Positions 22,201-34,669 are shown, counted from the first letter of the stretch. The stretch is DNA of 64,000 bases from Stutzerimonas stutzeri (GCF_024451105.1 NZ_JANGEY010000006.1:124001-188000); one strand, 5' to 3'. Notes: a model not told the origin generated them from the sequence alone. Numbers and translations are program-made.

Positions 22201-22705
22201 ACGCGCGGTCAAGGCCATCCAGAAGGGCGAGCAGCCCAACCTGGAGCAGCCGCTGGGCGGCGGCCCGGAGGTCAACCTGCGCCTGCCGGCGCTGATTCCC
22301 GAGGACTACCTGCCCGACGTCAACGCGCGGCTGATCCTCTACAAGCGCATCGCCTCGGCGCCGGACGAGAATGCGCTGAACGAGCTGCAGGTGGAGATGA
22401 TCGACCGCTTCGGCCTGCTGCCGGAGCCGACCAAGAACCTGATGCGCCTGACCCTGCTCAAGCTGCAGGCCGAGCGCCTGGGCATCGCCAAGGTCGAGGC
22501 CGGCCCGCAAGGCGGACGCCTCGAGTTCGCCGCCCACACCCCGGTCGACCCGCTGAGCCTGATCAAGCTGATCCAGAGCCAGCCGACCCGCTACAAGTTC
22601 GAAGGCGCCACCGTCTTCAAGTTCCTGGTGCCGATGGAGCGTCCGGAACAGCGCTTCAACACTCTGGAGGCGCTGCTCGAGCGCCTGACCCCGCCCGCAG
22701 CCTGA
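19265..22705 (+). CDS. mfd: transcription-repair coupling factor Mfd
   Basis: Mfd displaces RNA polymerase stalled at DNA lesions and recruits UvrA. The 1146-residue product is full length. The order is a UvrB-like N-terminal part, the RNA polymerase-interacting domain (around VVHIDHGVGRYRGLV), then a RecG-type translocase with Walker A GDVGFGKTEVAM, DEEH box VIIDEEHRFG and LTATPIPRTLN. A C-terminal UvrA-binding domain follows. The start is a GTG; a TACAAT -10 element lies at 19230-19235. It is followed 11 bases later by csiV, probably in the same transcript. A partner repair gene, uvrB, is also in this window. Confidence 0.97.
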   Translation: MTVLRLPSLPTAAGKQHWGNLPGAAQSLAIAEAATAARRFTLLLTDGSQNAERLQEELRFFAPDLPVLHFPDWETLAYDVFSPHQDIISQRIATLYRLPELRHGVLVVPIATALHRLAPPRFLLGSSLVLDVGQRLDVDDMRARLEAAGYRCVDTVYEHGEFAVRGALIDLYPMGSELPYRIDLFDDEIETLRTFDPETQRSVDKVESIRLLPAREFPLEKKAVADFRARFRERFDVDYRRCPLYQDLSSGLVPAGIEYYLPLFFEDTATLFDYLPGDTQVFSLPGIEQAAEQFWSEVRSRFEDRRVDPERPLLPPAELFLPVEDCFARLKDWPRIVADQRDLEPGVGRERFNARALPELAIQAKAGEPLAALRRFLEEYPGRVLFCAESAGRREALLELLARLKLKPREVDGWAAFAADGERLAITIAPLDEGLLLDELALIPESPLFGHRVMQRRRRDRGQGGGDNVIKHLTELREGAPVVHIDHGVGRYRGLVTLEVEGQPAEFLMLEYAEEAKLYVPVASLDLIARYTGSDDALAPLHRLGSETWQKAKRKAAEQVRDVAAELLDVYARRAARQGFAFGDPRADYETFAAGFPFEETPDQQVAIEAVRADMLSARPMDRLVCGDVGFGKTEVAMRAAFIAVHSGKQVAVLVPTTLLAQQHYNSFRDRFADWPVKVEVMSRFKSAREVREAEQLLAEGKVDIVIGTHKLLQDDVRFQDLGLVIIDEEHRFGVRQKEQLKALRSEVDILTLTATPIPRTLNMAVSGMRDLSIIATPPARRLSVRTFVMEANKPTVKEALLRELLRGGQVYYLHNEVSSIDKCAAELAELVPEARIGVGHGQMRERELEQVMSDFYHKRFNVLVASTIIETGIDVPSANTIIIERADKFGLAQLHQLRGRVGRSHHQAYAYLLTPPRKQMTEDAQKRLEAIANAQDLGAGFVLATHDLEIRGAGELLGEGQSGQIQAVGFTLYMEMLERAVKAIQKGEQPNLEQPLGGGPEVNLRLPALIPEDYLPDVNARLILYKRIASAPDENALNELQVEMIDRFGLLPEPTKNLMRLTLLKLQAERLGIAKVEAGPQGGRLEFAAHTPVDPLSLIKLIQSQPTRYKFEGATVFKFLVPMERPEQRFNTLEALLERLTPPAA

Positions 22706-22716
22706 AGGACACGCCC

Positions 22717-23244
22717 ATGCTCCGACTGCTCCGCCCCCTGCTGGTCTCGTTGCTGCTGATCGCCCCCGCGACATTCGCCCAGGCGCTCTATCAGGTCGAA
22801 CTGATCGTCTTCCGCCAGGCGGACCAGGCGGTCGTCGCCAGTCGACCGGCACCGGAAGACTGGGCCGGCGACGCCGCGGCCATCACCGCGGAGCGCCAGC
22901 GCAGTCCCGCGCTGACCGACACCGCCGCCCGACTGGAAAGCACCAAGGGCTACCACGTGCTGCTGCACAAGGCCTGGCAGCAGGAGGTCGGCAGCGCGTC
23001 GGCGCCGCTGCGCTTCAGCACCGGCAAGGAGCGCGACGGCCACTTCCCGGTCGAAGGCGTCATCGATCTGGTCCAGGGCCGCCAGCTGGAGTTCAGGCTC
23101 ACCGCCTGGGTCAACCGCTTCGACGCCGAGGGCTTCCTCGCCGCCAGCGAGCGCCTGCACAGCCAGCGCCGCCTGGTCCCCGGCCAGCTGACCTATCTGG
23201 ATCACCCGAGCATCGGCGCGCTGATCCGCGTCACCCCGCGCTGA
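22717..23244 (+). CDS. csiV: CsiV-family periplasmic protein
   Basis: A 175-residue exported protein with a clear signal peptide (MLRLLRPLLVSLLLIAPATFAQA). It starts its mature part with LYQVELIVFRQ, the hallmark of the CsiV family, proteins linked in Vibrio to peptidoglycan synthase activation. The ATG at 22717 gives the signal peptide; the frame upstream is an antisense-type shadow of mfd and is discarded. It is placed immediately after mfd, a conserved arrangement in Pseudomonas. The assignment rests on the N-terminal motif and context; the function in Pseudomonas is not established. Confidence 0.8.
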   Translation: MLRLLRPLLVSLLLIAPATFAQALYQVELIVFRQADQAVVASRPAPEDWAGDAAAITAERQRSPALTDTAARLESTKGYHVLLHKAWQQEVGSASAPLRFSTGKERDGHFPVEGVIDLVQGRQLEFRLTAWVNRFDAEGFLAASERLHSQRRLVPGQLTYLDHPSIGALIRVTPR

Positions 23245-23266
23245 GCCGAGCCGCCGCTCGGCCAGC

Positions 23267-23297
23267 AAAAAGGCGGCAGATCCGGGGTCTGCCGCCT
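23267..23297 (-). terminator. terminator between csiV and mtnP
   Basis: A perfect 10-bp stem AGGCGGCAGA / TCTGCCGCCT with a 7-base loop lies between the convergent csiV and phosphorylase genes. Read on the minus strand the stem is followed by TTTT, so it is a good terminator for the phosphorylase gene; on the plus strand the tail is weaker. Confidence 0.75.
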
Positions 23298-23319
23298 CTT
23301 GCGTGTCGCGCCTGCGGCG

Positions 23320-24075
<756 letters not shown>

Positions 24076-25071
24076 TCAGATCAGATCGGCGGCGCGCAGG
24101 GCACCCGCCGCTTCGAGCCAGCGCGGCTGGCTCCGGTAATCCTGGCCGGGCCAGGCTCGTGCATGCATGCGTGCCAGGCCGGACGCCGGACGCACGCCGC
24201 GGCGCTGCAGTCCGGCCAGCGCCAGCTCGGCGGCAGCGCGGTCGTTGCACACCAGGGCCACGTCGCAGCCGGCCGCCAGCGCCGCGGCCACCCGCGCGTC
24301 GGCGTCCCCGGCAACCTGGGCGCCGGCCATGCTCAGGTCGTCGCTGAAGATCACTCCGCGGTAGCCGAGCTCGCCGCGCAGGACGTCCTGCAGCCAGCGC
24401 CGCGAGAAGCCGGCCGGCTGCGCGTCGACCTGCGGGTAGATGACGTGGGCCGGCATGATGCCGTCGAGCCGGCCGGCCAGGGCCGCGAAGGGCCGCATGT
24501 CGCAGGCGCGGATCTCGTCTAGGCTACGCTCGTCGCGCGGAATGGCCACATGCGAGTCGGCTTCGGGCCAGCCATGGCCGGGGAAATGCTTGCCGGTGGC
24601 GGGCATGCCGGCCTGCTGCATGCCGGCGATGAACGCCGCGGCCAGCTCGGCCACCCGCTGCGGATCGCCACCGAAGGCGCGCGAGCCGATCACCGTGCTG
24701 CGCCCGTGGTCGAGGTCGAGCACCGGGGCGAAGCTGAAGTCGAGACCGACGGCCAGCACCTCGCTGGCCATCAGCCAGCCGCAGTGCCCGGCCAGGGTTG
24801 CGGCGTCGGGCGCGGCGGCCAGCGCCTGCATCGACGGCAGACGCACGAAGCCGTTGCGCAGGCGCTGCACCCGGCCGCCCTCCTGGTCGACCGCCAGCAG
24901 CAGGTCGGGACGTACGGCGCGGATCGCCTGGCACAGCTCGCGCACCTGCTGCGGGTGCTCGATGTTGCGGGCGAACAGGATCAGGCCGCCCACCTCGGGC
25001 TGGCGCAGCAACTGGCGATCCTCGGCGGTGAGCCAGGTGCCGGCGATATCCAGCATCAGCGAACCGAACAT
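24076..25071 (-). CDS. nagZ: beta-N-acetylhexosaminidase NagZ
   Basis: NagZ is a cytoplasmic glycosidase (GH3) that removes GlcNAc from anhydromuropeptides in peptidoglycan recycling; its products influence AmpR/AmpC in pseudomonads. The 331-residue protein has [30 protein letters not shown], the catalytic loop [19 protein letters not shown] and [11 protein letters not shown] with the nucleophile aspartate. The ATG at 25071 matches the family start ([14 protein letters not shown]); the frame upstream belongs to the opposite phase of the neighbouring gene. It lies 11 bases after a YkuD-domain gene, probably one operon with it and mtnP. Confidence 0.95.
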   Translation of the reverse strand: MFGSLMLDIAGTWLTAEDRQLLRQPEVGGLILFARNIEHPQQVRELCQAIRAVRPDLLLAVDQEGGRVQRLRNGFVRLPSMQALAAAPDAATLAGHCGWLMASEVLAVGLDFSFAPVLDLDHGRSTVIGSRAFGGDPQRVAELAAAFIAGMQQAGMPATGKHFPGHGWPEADSHVAIPRDERSLDEIRACDMRPFAALAGRLDGIMPAHVIYPQVDAQPAGFSRRWLQDVLRGELGYRGVIFSDDLSMAGAQVAGDADARVAAALAAGCDVALVCNDRAAAELALAGLQRRGVRPASGLARMHARAWPGQDYRSQPRWLEAAGALRAADLI

Positions 25072-25082
25072 GAACAAACTCC

Positions 25083-25601
25083 TCAGACGAGCGGCGCGGA
25101 CCGCCAGTGCGGCTGCGGCGCCTCGTCGATGATCACGGAACAGTACGGCAGCACCCGGGCGAACAGGTCGAGCAGGTCGGCGTTGCGCAGACGGATGCAG
25201 CCGTGGGAACGCGGCACGCCCATCGGCTCGCTGTCCGGGGTGCCGTGCAGATAGATGTAGCGGCGGAAGGTATCGACCTCGCCCAGCCGGTTGCGGCCCG
25301 GTTCGCAGCCGCTCAGCCAGAGGATCCGGGTGAGGATCCAGTCGCGTTGCGGAAAGCGTGCCGCCAGCTCGGGCGACCAGATCTCCCCGGTCCAGCGTCG
25401 ACCGACCAGCACCGCACCTTCCGGCAGGCCGGCACCGATCTTCGCCCGCACCCGGTGACGCCCGCGCGGCGTACAGCCCGACCCCCGGCGCTCGCCGGGA
25501 CCGTTGAACGCGGTGGACACCGGCAGACGCAGGCACAGCCGGCCGGCGGCGAAGCCGTACAGGCACTGGTCGGCGATGGAGATGTGCAGCAGATCAAGCA
25601 T
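25083..25601 (-). CDS. cytoplasmic YkuD-domain enzyme, possible L,D-carboxypeptidase
   Basis: A 172-residue protein that is almost entirely a YkuD (L,D-transpeptidase) domain. The catalytic motif is complete: His119 in YIYLHGTPD and Cys135 in [10 protein letters not shown]. No signal peptide, lipobox or membrane helix is present; it starts [17 protein letters not shown]. That argues for a cytoplasmic enzyme, unlike normal L,D-transpeptidases. Signal-less YkuD proteins of similar size (ElsL in Acinetobacter, LdcV in Vibrio) are cytoplasmic L,D-carboxypeptidases acting on muropeptides in recycling. Its place 11 bases before nagZ fits that role. The ATG at 25601 is preferred; the frame is open to 25676 with no hydrophobic segment, so the choice does not create a signal. 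The substrate is inferred. Confidence 0.82.
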   Translation of the reverse strand: MLDLLHISIADQCLYGFAAGRLCLRLPVSTAFNGPGERRGSGCTPRGRHRVRAKIGAGLPEGAVLVGRRWTGEIWSPELAARFPQRDWILTRILWLSGCEPGRNRLGEVDTFRRYIYLHGTPDSEPMGVPRSHGCIRLRNADLLDLFARVLPYCSVIIDEAPQPHWRSAPLV

Positions 25602-25665
25602 GGGCGGGGCAGCGGAAGTCGGGCTCGCTAGCTTAGCCGATCCCCCCGTCGCCGGCATCCACGGC

Positions 25666-26355
25666 TTACCGGCCATGATGGTTCGCCCGGGGGCGCGGGC
25701 AAGGGCGGGCGGCGATCAGCCGCGCGTCGGTCAGGCTGCTCTCGGCGCGCAGGCCGGCGGCCAGGAAGGGCACCATCAGCCCCAGCACCTGCTCGGCCGA
25801 GGTGTCGACGCCGAAATCGCTGCGCGCGAAGCCCCGCAGCGAACTCAATCCGGCCAGGCTGAAGGTCGCCGCGCCGAGCGCGAACTGCGCCCGCCAGAAC
25901 AGCTCCAGCGGCGGCACCCCCGGCAGCGCCTCCTGCAGCTGCTGCAGGTAGCGGCGGAACACCTTGCCGTACAAACCACCGAGATAGACGTGCAGCTCCT
26001 GCTGGTGCTGACGCACGGCCATGCCGAGCAGGCGCATGAAGCCGATCAGCTTGTCGCAGTCGCCGGCCACCGCCAGCGCCTGCGCGGCCAGCAGCTCGAG
26101 CAGCTCCTCGAGCAGCGGAGCGCGACCCTGACGGCGTGCCAGCTCGCGCTCCAGGCGCTGGCTGAGCGGACCGAGAAAGCGCACGAACACCGCCTGGATC
26201 AGGGCCTCCTTGGAGCCGAAGTGGTAGTTCACGGCCGCCAGGTTGACCCGGGCCCGCCCGGTGATCAGACGCAACGAGGTCTCCGCGAAGCCTCGCTCGG
26301 CGAACAGCTGTTCCGCCGCATCAAGGATCCGCTCGACCGTTTCCGAATGAGCCAT
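25666..26355 (-). CDS. psrA: TetR-family regulator PsrA
   Basis: PsrA is a fatty-acid-responsive TetR-type regulator that represses itself and fadBA and activates rpoS in Pseudomonas. The 229-residue protein starts MAHSETVERILDAAEQLFAERGF, followed by the helix-turn-helix with VNLAAVNYHFGSKEAL (about 37-52). A ligand-binding C-terminal domain follows. The ATG at 26355 is the TetR-family start; the longer frame upstream has no homology. A perfect palindrome matching the PsrA site overlaps its promoter. Identification rests on motif, operator and the neighbouring lexA, as in other Pseudomonas. Confidence 0.92.
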   Translation of the reverse strand: MAHSETVERILDAAEQLFAERGFAETSLRLITGRARVNLAAVNYHFGSKEALIQAVFVRFLGPLSQRLERELARRQGRAPLLEELLELLAAQALAVAGDCDKLIGFMRLLGMAVRQHQQELHVYLGGLYGKVFRRYLQQLQEALPGVPPLELFWRAQFALGAATFSLAGLSSLRGFARSDFGVDTSAEQVLGLMVPFLAAGLRAESSLTDARLIAARPCPRPRANHHGR

Positions 26356-26381
26356 GCTTCCCCTGCCTGTCGAACGCGCGC

Positions 26382-26399
26382 TTGAAACCCTAGTTTCAA
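26382..26399 (-). promoter_or_regulatory. PsrA operator over psrA promoter
   Basis: TTGAAAC-CCTA-GTTTCAA is a perfect 7+7 palindrome and fits the described PsrA consensus (C/G)AAAC N2-4 GTTT(G/C). On the minus strand it overlaps the -10 TAGGGT (26392-26387), which lies 17 bases from TTGCGG (26415-26410). Binding would block this promoter, consistent with autorepression. Confidence 0.8.
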
Positions 26400-26462
26400 T
26401 CGCATGATTCCGCAAGTATGGCCACCCAGATGCGGCCGCCCAGGTATCGCAGCCTCGGGAGT

Positions 26463-26490
26463 TTGCCTCGCCCACCGCCCTGTATATACT
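26463..26490 (+). promoter_or_regulatory. lexA promoter
   Basis: TTGCCT (26463-26468) and TATACT (26485-26490) are separated by 16 bases. The -10 lies inside the first SOS box, so LexA binding would occlude it. Confidence 0.65.
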
Positions 26491-26495
26491 TCCAG
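26480..26495 (+). promoter_or_regulatory. SOS box 1 (LexA operator)
   Basis: CTGTATATACTTCCAG matches CTG-N10-CAG exactly with the usual AT-rich centre. It overlaps the -10 of lexA and lies 29 bases before the start codon. Confidence 0.9.
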
Positions 26496-26498
26496 CCA

Positions 26499-26514
26499 CT
26501 GGATATAAAGACAG
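26499..26514 (+). promoter_or_regulatory. SOS box 2 (LexA operator)
   Basis: CTGGATATAAAGACAG is a second exact CTG-N10-CAG element three bases after the first, about two helical turns centre to centre (19 bp). Tandem boxes at lexA are known in E. coli and Pseudomonas and allow tight autoregulation. Confidence 0.88.
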
Positions 26515-26524
26515 AGCCTGGCCC

Positions 26525-27139
26525 ATGCAGAAACTGACCCCGCGCCAAGGCGAGATCCTCGCCTTCATCAAGAGCTGGCTGGATGCGCACGGCTACCCGC
26601 CCACCCGCGCCGAGATCGCCCAACAACTGGGCTTCCGCTCGCCCAACGCCGCCGAGGAGCATCTGCGCGCGCTTGCCCGCAAGGGCGCCATCGAGATGAT
26701 CCCCGGCGCCTCGCGCGGCATCCGCATCCCCGATGCCGAACCGGGACTGCGCGAAGGCGAACTGCCGATCATCGGCAGGGTCGCCGCCGGCGCGCCGATC
26801 CTCGCCGAGCAGCACATCGAGGACAGCTGCCGGATCAGCCCGGAGTTCTTCCACCCTCGCGCCGACTTCCTGCTGCGCGTGCACGGCATGAGCATGAAGG
26901 ACGTCGGCATCCTCGACGGCGACCTGCTCGCCGTGCACGCCTGCCGCGAGGCGATCAACGGCCAGATCGTGGTCGCCCGGATCGGCGACGAGGTGACGGT
27001 GAAGCGCTTCCAGCGCCGCGGCAAGCGCGTGCAGCTGCTGGCGGAGAATCCGGACTTCGCACCGATCGAGATCGATCTGGACCGGCCGGATCAGGAGTTC
27101 GTCATCGAGGGCCTGAGCGTCGGCGTCGTCCGCCGCTGA
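26525..27139 (+). CDS. lexA: LexA repressor
   Basis: LexA represses SOS genes and self-cleaves when RecA is activated. The 204-residue protein has the winged helix domain ([20 protein letters not shown], then [22 protein letters not shown]). The cleavage site is Ala88-Gly89 in GRVAAGAPI. The catalytic dyad is Ser123 (HGMSMKD) and Lys160 (EVTVKRF). Two SOS boxes lie just upstream. It is followed by a 13-bp hairpin, not by sulA as in Pseudomonas aeruginosa. Confidence 0.98.
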   Translation: MQKLTPRQGEILAFIKSWLDAHGYPPTRAEIAQQLGFRSPNAAEEHLRALARKGAIEMIPGASRGIRIPDAEPGLREGELPIIGRVAAGAPILAEQHIEDSCRISPEFFHPRADFLLRVHGMSMKDVGILDGDLLAVHACREAINGQIVVARIGDEVTVKRFQRRGKRVQLLAENPDFAPIEIDLDRPDQEFVIEGLSVGVVRR

Positions 27140-27154
27140 ACCGCTCGCCCAGAA

Positions 27155-27193
27155 GCGCGAAAGCCCGCGGCACGGCGCGGCGGGCTTTCGCGC
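27155..27193. terminator. hairpin after lexA
   Basis: A perfect 13-bp inverted repeat GCGCGAAAGCCCG / CGGGCTTTCGCGC with a 13-base GC-rich loop separates lexA from a convergent small gene. No T-tract follows, but stem strength suggests a bidirectional terminator. Confidence 0.6.
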
Positions 27194-27211
27194 GGAAGCG
27201 GCCGACAGCGC

Positions 27212-27451
27212 TCAGTGCAGCACGCGCGGCTCGTCGCCGTACTCGTGCTCGTAGTCGCCATCGGCCATGCTGCCGGCCATCTGCACCCCGAGATTGAACA
27301 TGGCCTTGGCCACCTCGATGTGCTGCCCCTGCAGGAAGGCCTTGGCTTCCTCGGAAAACTCGAGGGTCACCAGCGCTTCCTCGTCGTCGCCACGGCGCAG
27401 GGCGATGCGACCATCGGGCAGTTCCACGATTTCCAGAAAGGATGTCGGCAT
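27212..27451 (-). CDS. small conserved hypothetical protein
   Basis: A 79-residue acidic protein with no signal peptide or membrane helix. It begins MPTSFLEIVELPDGRIALRR, has EEALVTLEFSEEAKAFL and ends in an acidic tail (DGDYEHEYGDEPRVLH). It resembles the small uncharacterised gene found after lexA/sulA in Pseudomonas; I recognise no functional motif. It is convergent with lexA and is transcribed toward it. Base composition and codon use match its neighbours, supporting a real gene. Confidence 0.75.
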   Translation of the reverse strand: MPTSFLEIVELPDGRIALRRGDDEEALVTLEFSEEAKAFLQGQHIEVAKAMFNLGVQMAGSMADGDYEHEYGDEPRVLH

Positions 27452-27520
27452 GGGCTGGGTGCTCCGCGAAAAAAGGCCGGCATTGTAGCAGTGCAGGGCG
27501 TCACACCCTAGCGCCCTCGC

Positions 27521-28042
27521 TCACCACTCGCTCATCCCCTGACGGAAGCGCATGGCCAGCGCCTTGATGCGCTGCTGCCAGTCGGTCAGGGTGGCCAGAT
27601 CCAGCTCGACCGGCGCCGGCGCACCGACGTCCAGCGCCTCGATCAGTTCCAGTGCCGGATCGACCTTGGCCTTCCTCTCCTCGCGCGGCGGCTCGAACAG
27701 CGCCCGGTAGGCCGCCAGCAGGCACCCCAGCCAGCTCTGCCGATCCTGCGCCAGCTCGACCAGCTCGGCCAGCTCGGGCCCCGGCGCGGCATCCAGCACC
27801 TCGCGGCAGAGCAACTGCTCGACCTCCGCCAGGCGTGCCTGGGGCAACCGGTAGAAGCCGGCGATCTCGTGGCACAGACCGAGCACGGCGCCGTAGAGAT
27901 GGAACAGCGCGGTCTCGCGGGCGGCCTGGACCTGGGTGGCGACGTTGATCGCCTGCGCCGCATCGGCGGCGCGCCAGGCGTCCAACGCCAGGCCGGCGAA
28001 ATAGATCTTCTGGTTGGTGCGGGTATACAGCTCGTTGGCCAT
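27521..28042 (-). CDS. conserved hypothetical protein (DUF6586-like)
   Basis: A 173-residue, mostly helical, soluble protein without signal peptide. It starts MANELYTRTNQKIYFAGLAL and continues with a leucine- and alanine-rich body (INVATQVQAARETALFHLYGAVLGLCHEI). The only striking feature is a conserved-looking DWQQRIKALAMRFRQGMSEW C-terminus. It lies between topA and the small gene above in the arrangement usual for Pseudomonas. I cannot assign a function; the family label is from memory and tentative. Confidence 0.7.
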   Translation of the reverse strand: MANELYTRTNQKIYFAGLALDAWRAADAAQAINVATQVQAARETALFHLYGAVLGLCHEIAGFYRLPQARLAEVEQLLCREVLDAAPGPELAELVELAQDRQSWLGCLLAAYRALFEPPREERKAKVDPALELIEALDVGAPAPVELDLATLTDWQQRIKALAMRFRQGMSEW

Positions 28043-28143
28043 CGACGGACTCCTCGGCAGAAGCCCCGAGTATACGCCCAGACAGGCGAAACCGGCCGGG
28101 CGTCTGCACGCACCGGCCGGCTCGTCGCAGGTTCAACGCAGGC

Positions 28144-30747
28144 TCAGCGCTTGTCCTCGACCTTCCAGGCGCCGTCGACGTAGAAGGCGCGCCAGCCGCT
28201 GGGTTTACCGTCCACCTCGCTCTGCACGTACTGCTCCTTGGTCTTGCGGCTGAAACGGATCACTGCCGGGCGGCCCTCCGGGTCCCGCTGCGGCGCGGCG
28301 AGCAGGTAGTGGTACTTGGCGTCCAGCTCGTCCTTGTGCGGGATCAGCTCGGCCACCAGCGGCGCCCGGGTCTCGCGGTTCTTGGGGAACTGGCTGGCGG
28401 CAAGGAACAGCCCCGAGGCGCCGTCGCGCAGCACGTAGATGTCGTCGACCTTGGCGCAGCGCAACTCCGGCATCTTGATCGGGTCGATCTTCGGCGGCGC
28501 CGCCTCGCCGTTCTTCAGCAGCTTGCGGGTGTTCTTGCAGCTCGGGTTGGTGCAGCCGAAGAACTTGCCGAAACGGCCGGTCTTGAGCTGCATCTCGCTG
28601 CCGCACTTGTCGCACTCGAGGCTCGGTCCCTCATAGCCCTTGATGCGGAACTGGCCTGCCTCGATCTCGTAGCCCGAGCAGTCCGGGTTGTTGCCGCAGA
28701 TGTGCAGCTTGCGGGTCTCGTCGAGCAGATAGGCATCCATCGCCGTGCCACACCTGGCGCAGCGGCGCTTGCCGCGCAGCACGCGCGATTCGGACTCGCC
28801 CTCGTCGTCGGCGGCGATCTCGTCGCCGGGCACCAGGTTGACGGTGGCCTTGCAGCGTTCCTTGGGCGGCAGCGCATAGCCCGAGCAACCGAGGAACACC
28901 CCGGTGGAGGCGGTGCGGATCATCATCGGCCGGCCGCACTCCTTGCAGGGGATGTCGGTGAGGGTCGGCAGGTTGGCGCGCATGCCGCCCTCGCCGGCCT
29001 CGGCGGCCTCCAGCTTGGCGCGGAAGTCGGCGTAGAACTCGTCGAGCAGGTGCTTCCAGTCGCGCTCGCCCTGGGCGATGTCGTCCAGGTGCTCTTCCAT
29101 GCCGGCGGTGAAACCGTAGTCCATCAGGCTGGCGAAGCTCTCCGACAGCCGCTCGGTGACGATCTCGCCCATCTTCTCGGCGTAGAAGCGGCGGTTGTGC
29201 ACGGTGACATAGCCGCGCTCCTGGATGGTCGAGATGATCGCCGCGTAGGTGGACGGCCGGCCGATGCCACGCTTCTCCAGCTCCTTGACCAGACTGGCCT
29301 CGGAAAAGCGCGCCGGCGGCTTGGTGAAGTGCTGGGTCGGATCGATGCCCAGCAGCTCGAGGATGTCGCCCTCGGCCATCTCCGGCAGCACGTCGTCCTC
29401 GCCGGCCTTGCCCTGCGGCGGCTGCACGCGGGTGAAGCCGTCGAACCTGAGGATGCGGCCCTTGGCGCGCAGTTCGAAGTCGCCGGCGGCCACGCTGACG
29501 CTGGTCGACAGGTACTGCGCCGGCGGCATCTGGCAGGCGACGAACTGGCGCCAGATCAGCTCGTAGAGGCGCTCGGCGTCGCGCTCCATGCCCGACAGCT
29601 GGCCGGGGCGCAGGTTGACGTCGGAGGGGCGGATCGCCTCGTGCGCCTCCTGGGCGCCTTCCTTGCTGGAATAGAGGTTCGGCTTCTCCGGCAGGTACTG
29701 GCTGCCGAACTCGCCTTCGATGAAGCCGCGAGCCATCTCGATGGCATCCTGCGACAGGTTGGTCGAGTCGGTACGCATGTAGGTGATGTAGCCGGCCTCG
29801 TAGAGGCGCTGGGCCATCATCATGGTTTTCTTCACCCCGAAGCCCAGCCGGGTACTGGCCGCCTGCTGCAGGGTGGAGGTGATGTAGGGTGCCGAAGGCC
29901 GGGTCGAGGTCGGCTTGTCCTCGCGCCTGACGATGCGGTAGGTGGAGGACTTGAGCGCCGCCACGGCAGCCATGGCCTGGGCCTGGTCGAGCGGCTTGAA
30001 CGCCTCGCCGCCCTGGCGGGCGACCTCGAAGCGCGCCCTGCCACCGGCCGCGGTGGTCAGGTCGGCGTGCACTTCCCAGTATTCCTCGGGGACGAAGGCA
30101 CGGATTTCCTTCTCGCGTTCGACCACCAGGCGCACCGCCACCGACTGCACGCGCCCGGCCGACAGGCCGCGGGCGATCTTCGCCCAGAGCAGCGGCGAGA
30201 CCATGTAGCCGACCACCCGGTCGAGGAAGCGCCGCGCCTGCTGGGCGTTGACCCGGTTGATGTCCAGCTCGCCGGGCTGCGAGAAGGCCTCCTGGATGGC
30301 CTTCTTGGTGATCTCGTTGAACACCACGCGCTTGTAGCGCGCGTCGTCGCCGCCGATCGCCTCGCGCAGGTGCCAGGCGATGGCCTCCCCTTCCCTGTCC
30401 AAGTCGGTGGCCAGATAGATGGTGTCGGCGTCCTTGGCCAGCCGGCGCAGCTCCTCGATCACCTTCTCCTTGCCGGGCAGGATCTCGTACTGGGCCTTCC
30501 AGCCGTGCTCGGGGTCGACGCCCATGCGCGCGAACAGCTGACGCTTGGCCTTTTCCTTGGGTGACAGCGCCGGCGCCTCGGCCGCCGCGGCCTTGCCGCG
30601 CTTGGCCGGCTCCTTGCTAGCCGAGCCGCTGGTGGGCAGGTCGCGGATGTGGCCGATGCTCGACTTCACCACGTACTGGTTGCCCAGATACTTGTTGATC
30701 GTCTTGGCCTTGGCCGGCGATTCCACGATGACCAGTGATTTGCCCAT
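28144..30747 (-). CDS. topA: DNA topoisomerase I
   Basis: TopA relaxes negative supercoils by transient single-strand cleavage. The 867-residue product has the TOPRIM domain from [15 protein letters not shown] to [15 protein letters not shown]. The active-site tyrosine is Tyr323 in [12 protein letters not shown]. Three C-terminal tetracysteine zinc ribbons follow ([27 protein letters not shown]). A charged, alanine-rich insert at about 40-66 is typical of Pseudomonas TopA. It is transcribed alone on the minus strand; a palindrome with a TATATATA core lies upstream. Confidence 0.97.
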   Translation of the reverse strand: MGKSLVIVESPAKAKTINKYLGNQYVVKSSIGHIRDLPTSGSASKEPAKRGKAAAAEAPALSPKEKAKRQLFARMGVDPEHGWKAQYEILPGKEKVIEELRRLAKDADTIYLATDLDREGEAIAWHLREAIGGDDARYKRVVFNEITKKAIQEAFSQPGELDINRVNAQQARRFLDRVVGYMVSPLLWAKIARGLSAGRVQSVAVRLVVEREKEIRAFVPEEYWEVHADLTTAAGGRARFEVARQGGEAFKPLDQAQAMAAVAALKSSTYRIVRREDKPTSTRPSAPYITSTLQQAASTRLGFGVKKTMMMAQRLYEAGYITYMRTDSTNLSQDAIEMARGFIEGEFGSQYLPEKPNLYSSKEGAQEAHEAIRPSDVNLRPGQLSGMERDAERLYELIWRQFVACQMPPAQYLSTSVSVAAGDFELRAKGRILRFDGFTRVQPPQGKAGEDDVLPEMAEGDILELLGIDPTQHFTKPPARFSEASLVKELEKRGIGRPSTYAAIISTIQERGYVTVHNRRFYAEKMGEIVTERLSESFASLMDYGFTAGMEEHLDDIAQGERDWKHLLDEFYADFRAKLEAAEAGEGGMRANLPTLTDIPCKECGRPMMIRTASTGVFLGCSGYALPPKERCKATVNLVPGDEIAADDEGESESRVLRGKRRCARCGTAMDAYLLDETRKLHICGNNPDCSGYEIEAGQFRIKGYEGPSLECDKCGSEMQLKTGRFGKFFGCTNPSCKNTRKLLKNGEAAPPKIDPIKMPELRCAKVDDIYVLRDGASGLFLAASQFPKNRETRAPLVAELIPHKDELDAKYHYLLAAPQRDPEGRPAVIRFSRKTKEQYVQSEVDGKPSGWRAFYVDGAWKVEDKR

Positions 30748-30839
30748 GAATCGGAGAGTTCCTGAAGAAGATGTGTCGAGATGAACGGCGGGGACCGCAG
30801 GCGCAGAAAATGCAATTAAATGTAGTCGCGCCCGGATAA

Positions 30840-30861
30840 GGCCACGCTATATATAGTGGCC
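30840..30861. promoter_or_regulatory. inverted repeat with TATATATA core upstream of topA
   Basis: GGCCAC and GTGGCC flank a 10-base core containing TATATATA, in an otherwise GC-rich region. It lies between the DUF1653 stop and topA, about 93 bases before the topA start. It could be a promoter element, an operator or a supercoil-sensitive site; only the symmetry is seen. Confidence 0.4.
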
Positions 30862-30873
30862 CGCACAATCAGG

Positions 30874-31137
30874 TCAAGCGCGCGGCCGGCCCCGGTCGCT
30901 CTCAGCGTAGCGAAATTCCACGCGCTCGCCGCGCACCAGGGCGAAGCGCGGCAGGGTCTCGCCGTTGACCTCGACGCTCTCCAGGAACATCGCCAGCGGC
31001 CTGACCCACAGGCCGAAATCGCCGTACAGCGCCTGATAGATCACCAGTTCCTCCTCGGTTTCCGAGTGGCGAACCACGCCCAGCACGCGATACTGATTGC
31101 CCTTGTAGTGACGGTAGAGTCCGGTTTGCAGGGTCAT
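30874..31137 (-). CDS. DUF1653 family protein
   Basis: An 87-residue protein of the DUF1653 family. It begins MTLQTGLYRHYKGNQYRVLG and has EEELVIYQALYGDFGLWVRP, the two signatures of this compact beta domain. The ATG at 31137 is preceded by a GAGGTG ribosome site; the frame continues to 31287 but that part overlaps nothing homologous. The function is unknown. It lies 73 bases after fadA and may be read through from the fadBA transcript, upstream of topA. Confidence 0.82.
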   Translation of the reverse strand: MTLQTGLYRHYKGNQYRVLGVVRHSETEEELVIYQALYGDFGLWVRPLAMFLESVEVNGETLPRFALVRGERVEFRYAESDRGRPRA

Positions 31138-31210
31138 TTTCACCTCATGCGGCACGTCCGAAAAAACCGAAGGCCGGGGCGACGCGCCCCGGTCCCGGCT
31201 CCCTGGGGAC

Positions 31211-34558
<3,348 letters not shown>

Positions 34559-34669
34559 CATCCGATCTCCATGCGATGGAAGCTTGAGCCGGCGCCCTGC
34601 CGCGTGCCTCGGGCCAGCCGGCCTCCGCAAGGATAGCCGCCGACCTGCCCGCACACGCGCGCCGGCGCT

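Noticed and set aside
19229-22852. 1207-codon minus-strand open frame opposite mfd
   Set aside because: It is an exact antisense shadow of mfd in GC-rich DNA, rich in Gln, His and Val-Asp patterns, with no recognisable domain. The plus strand encodes all Mfd motifs.
28309-30564. 751-codon plus-strand open frame opposite topA
   Set aside because: It is an antisense shadow of topA without recognisable domains.
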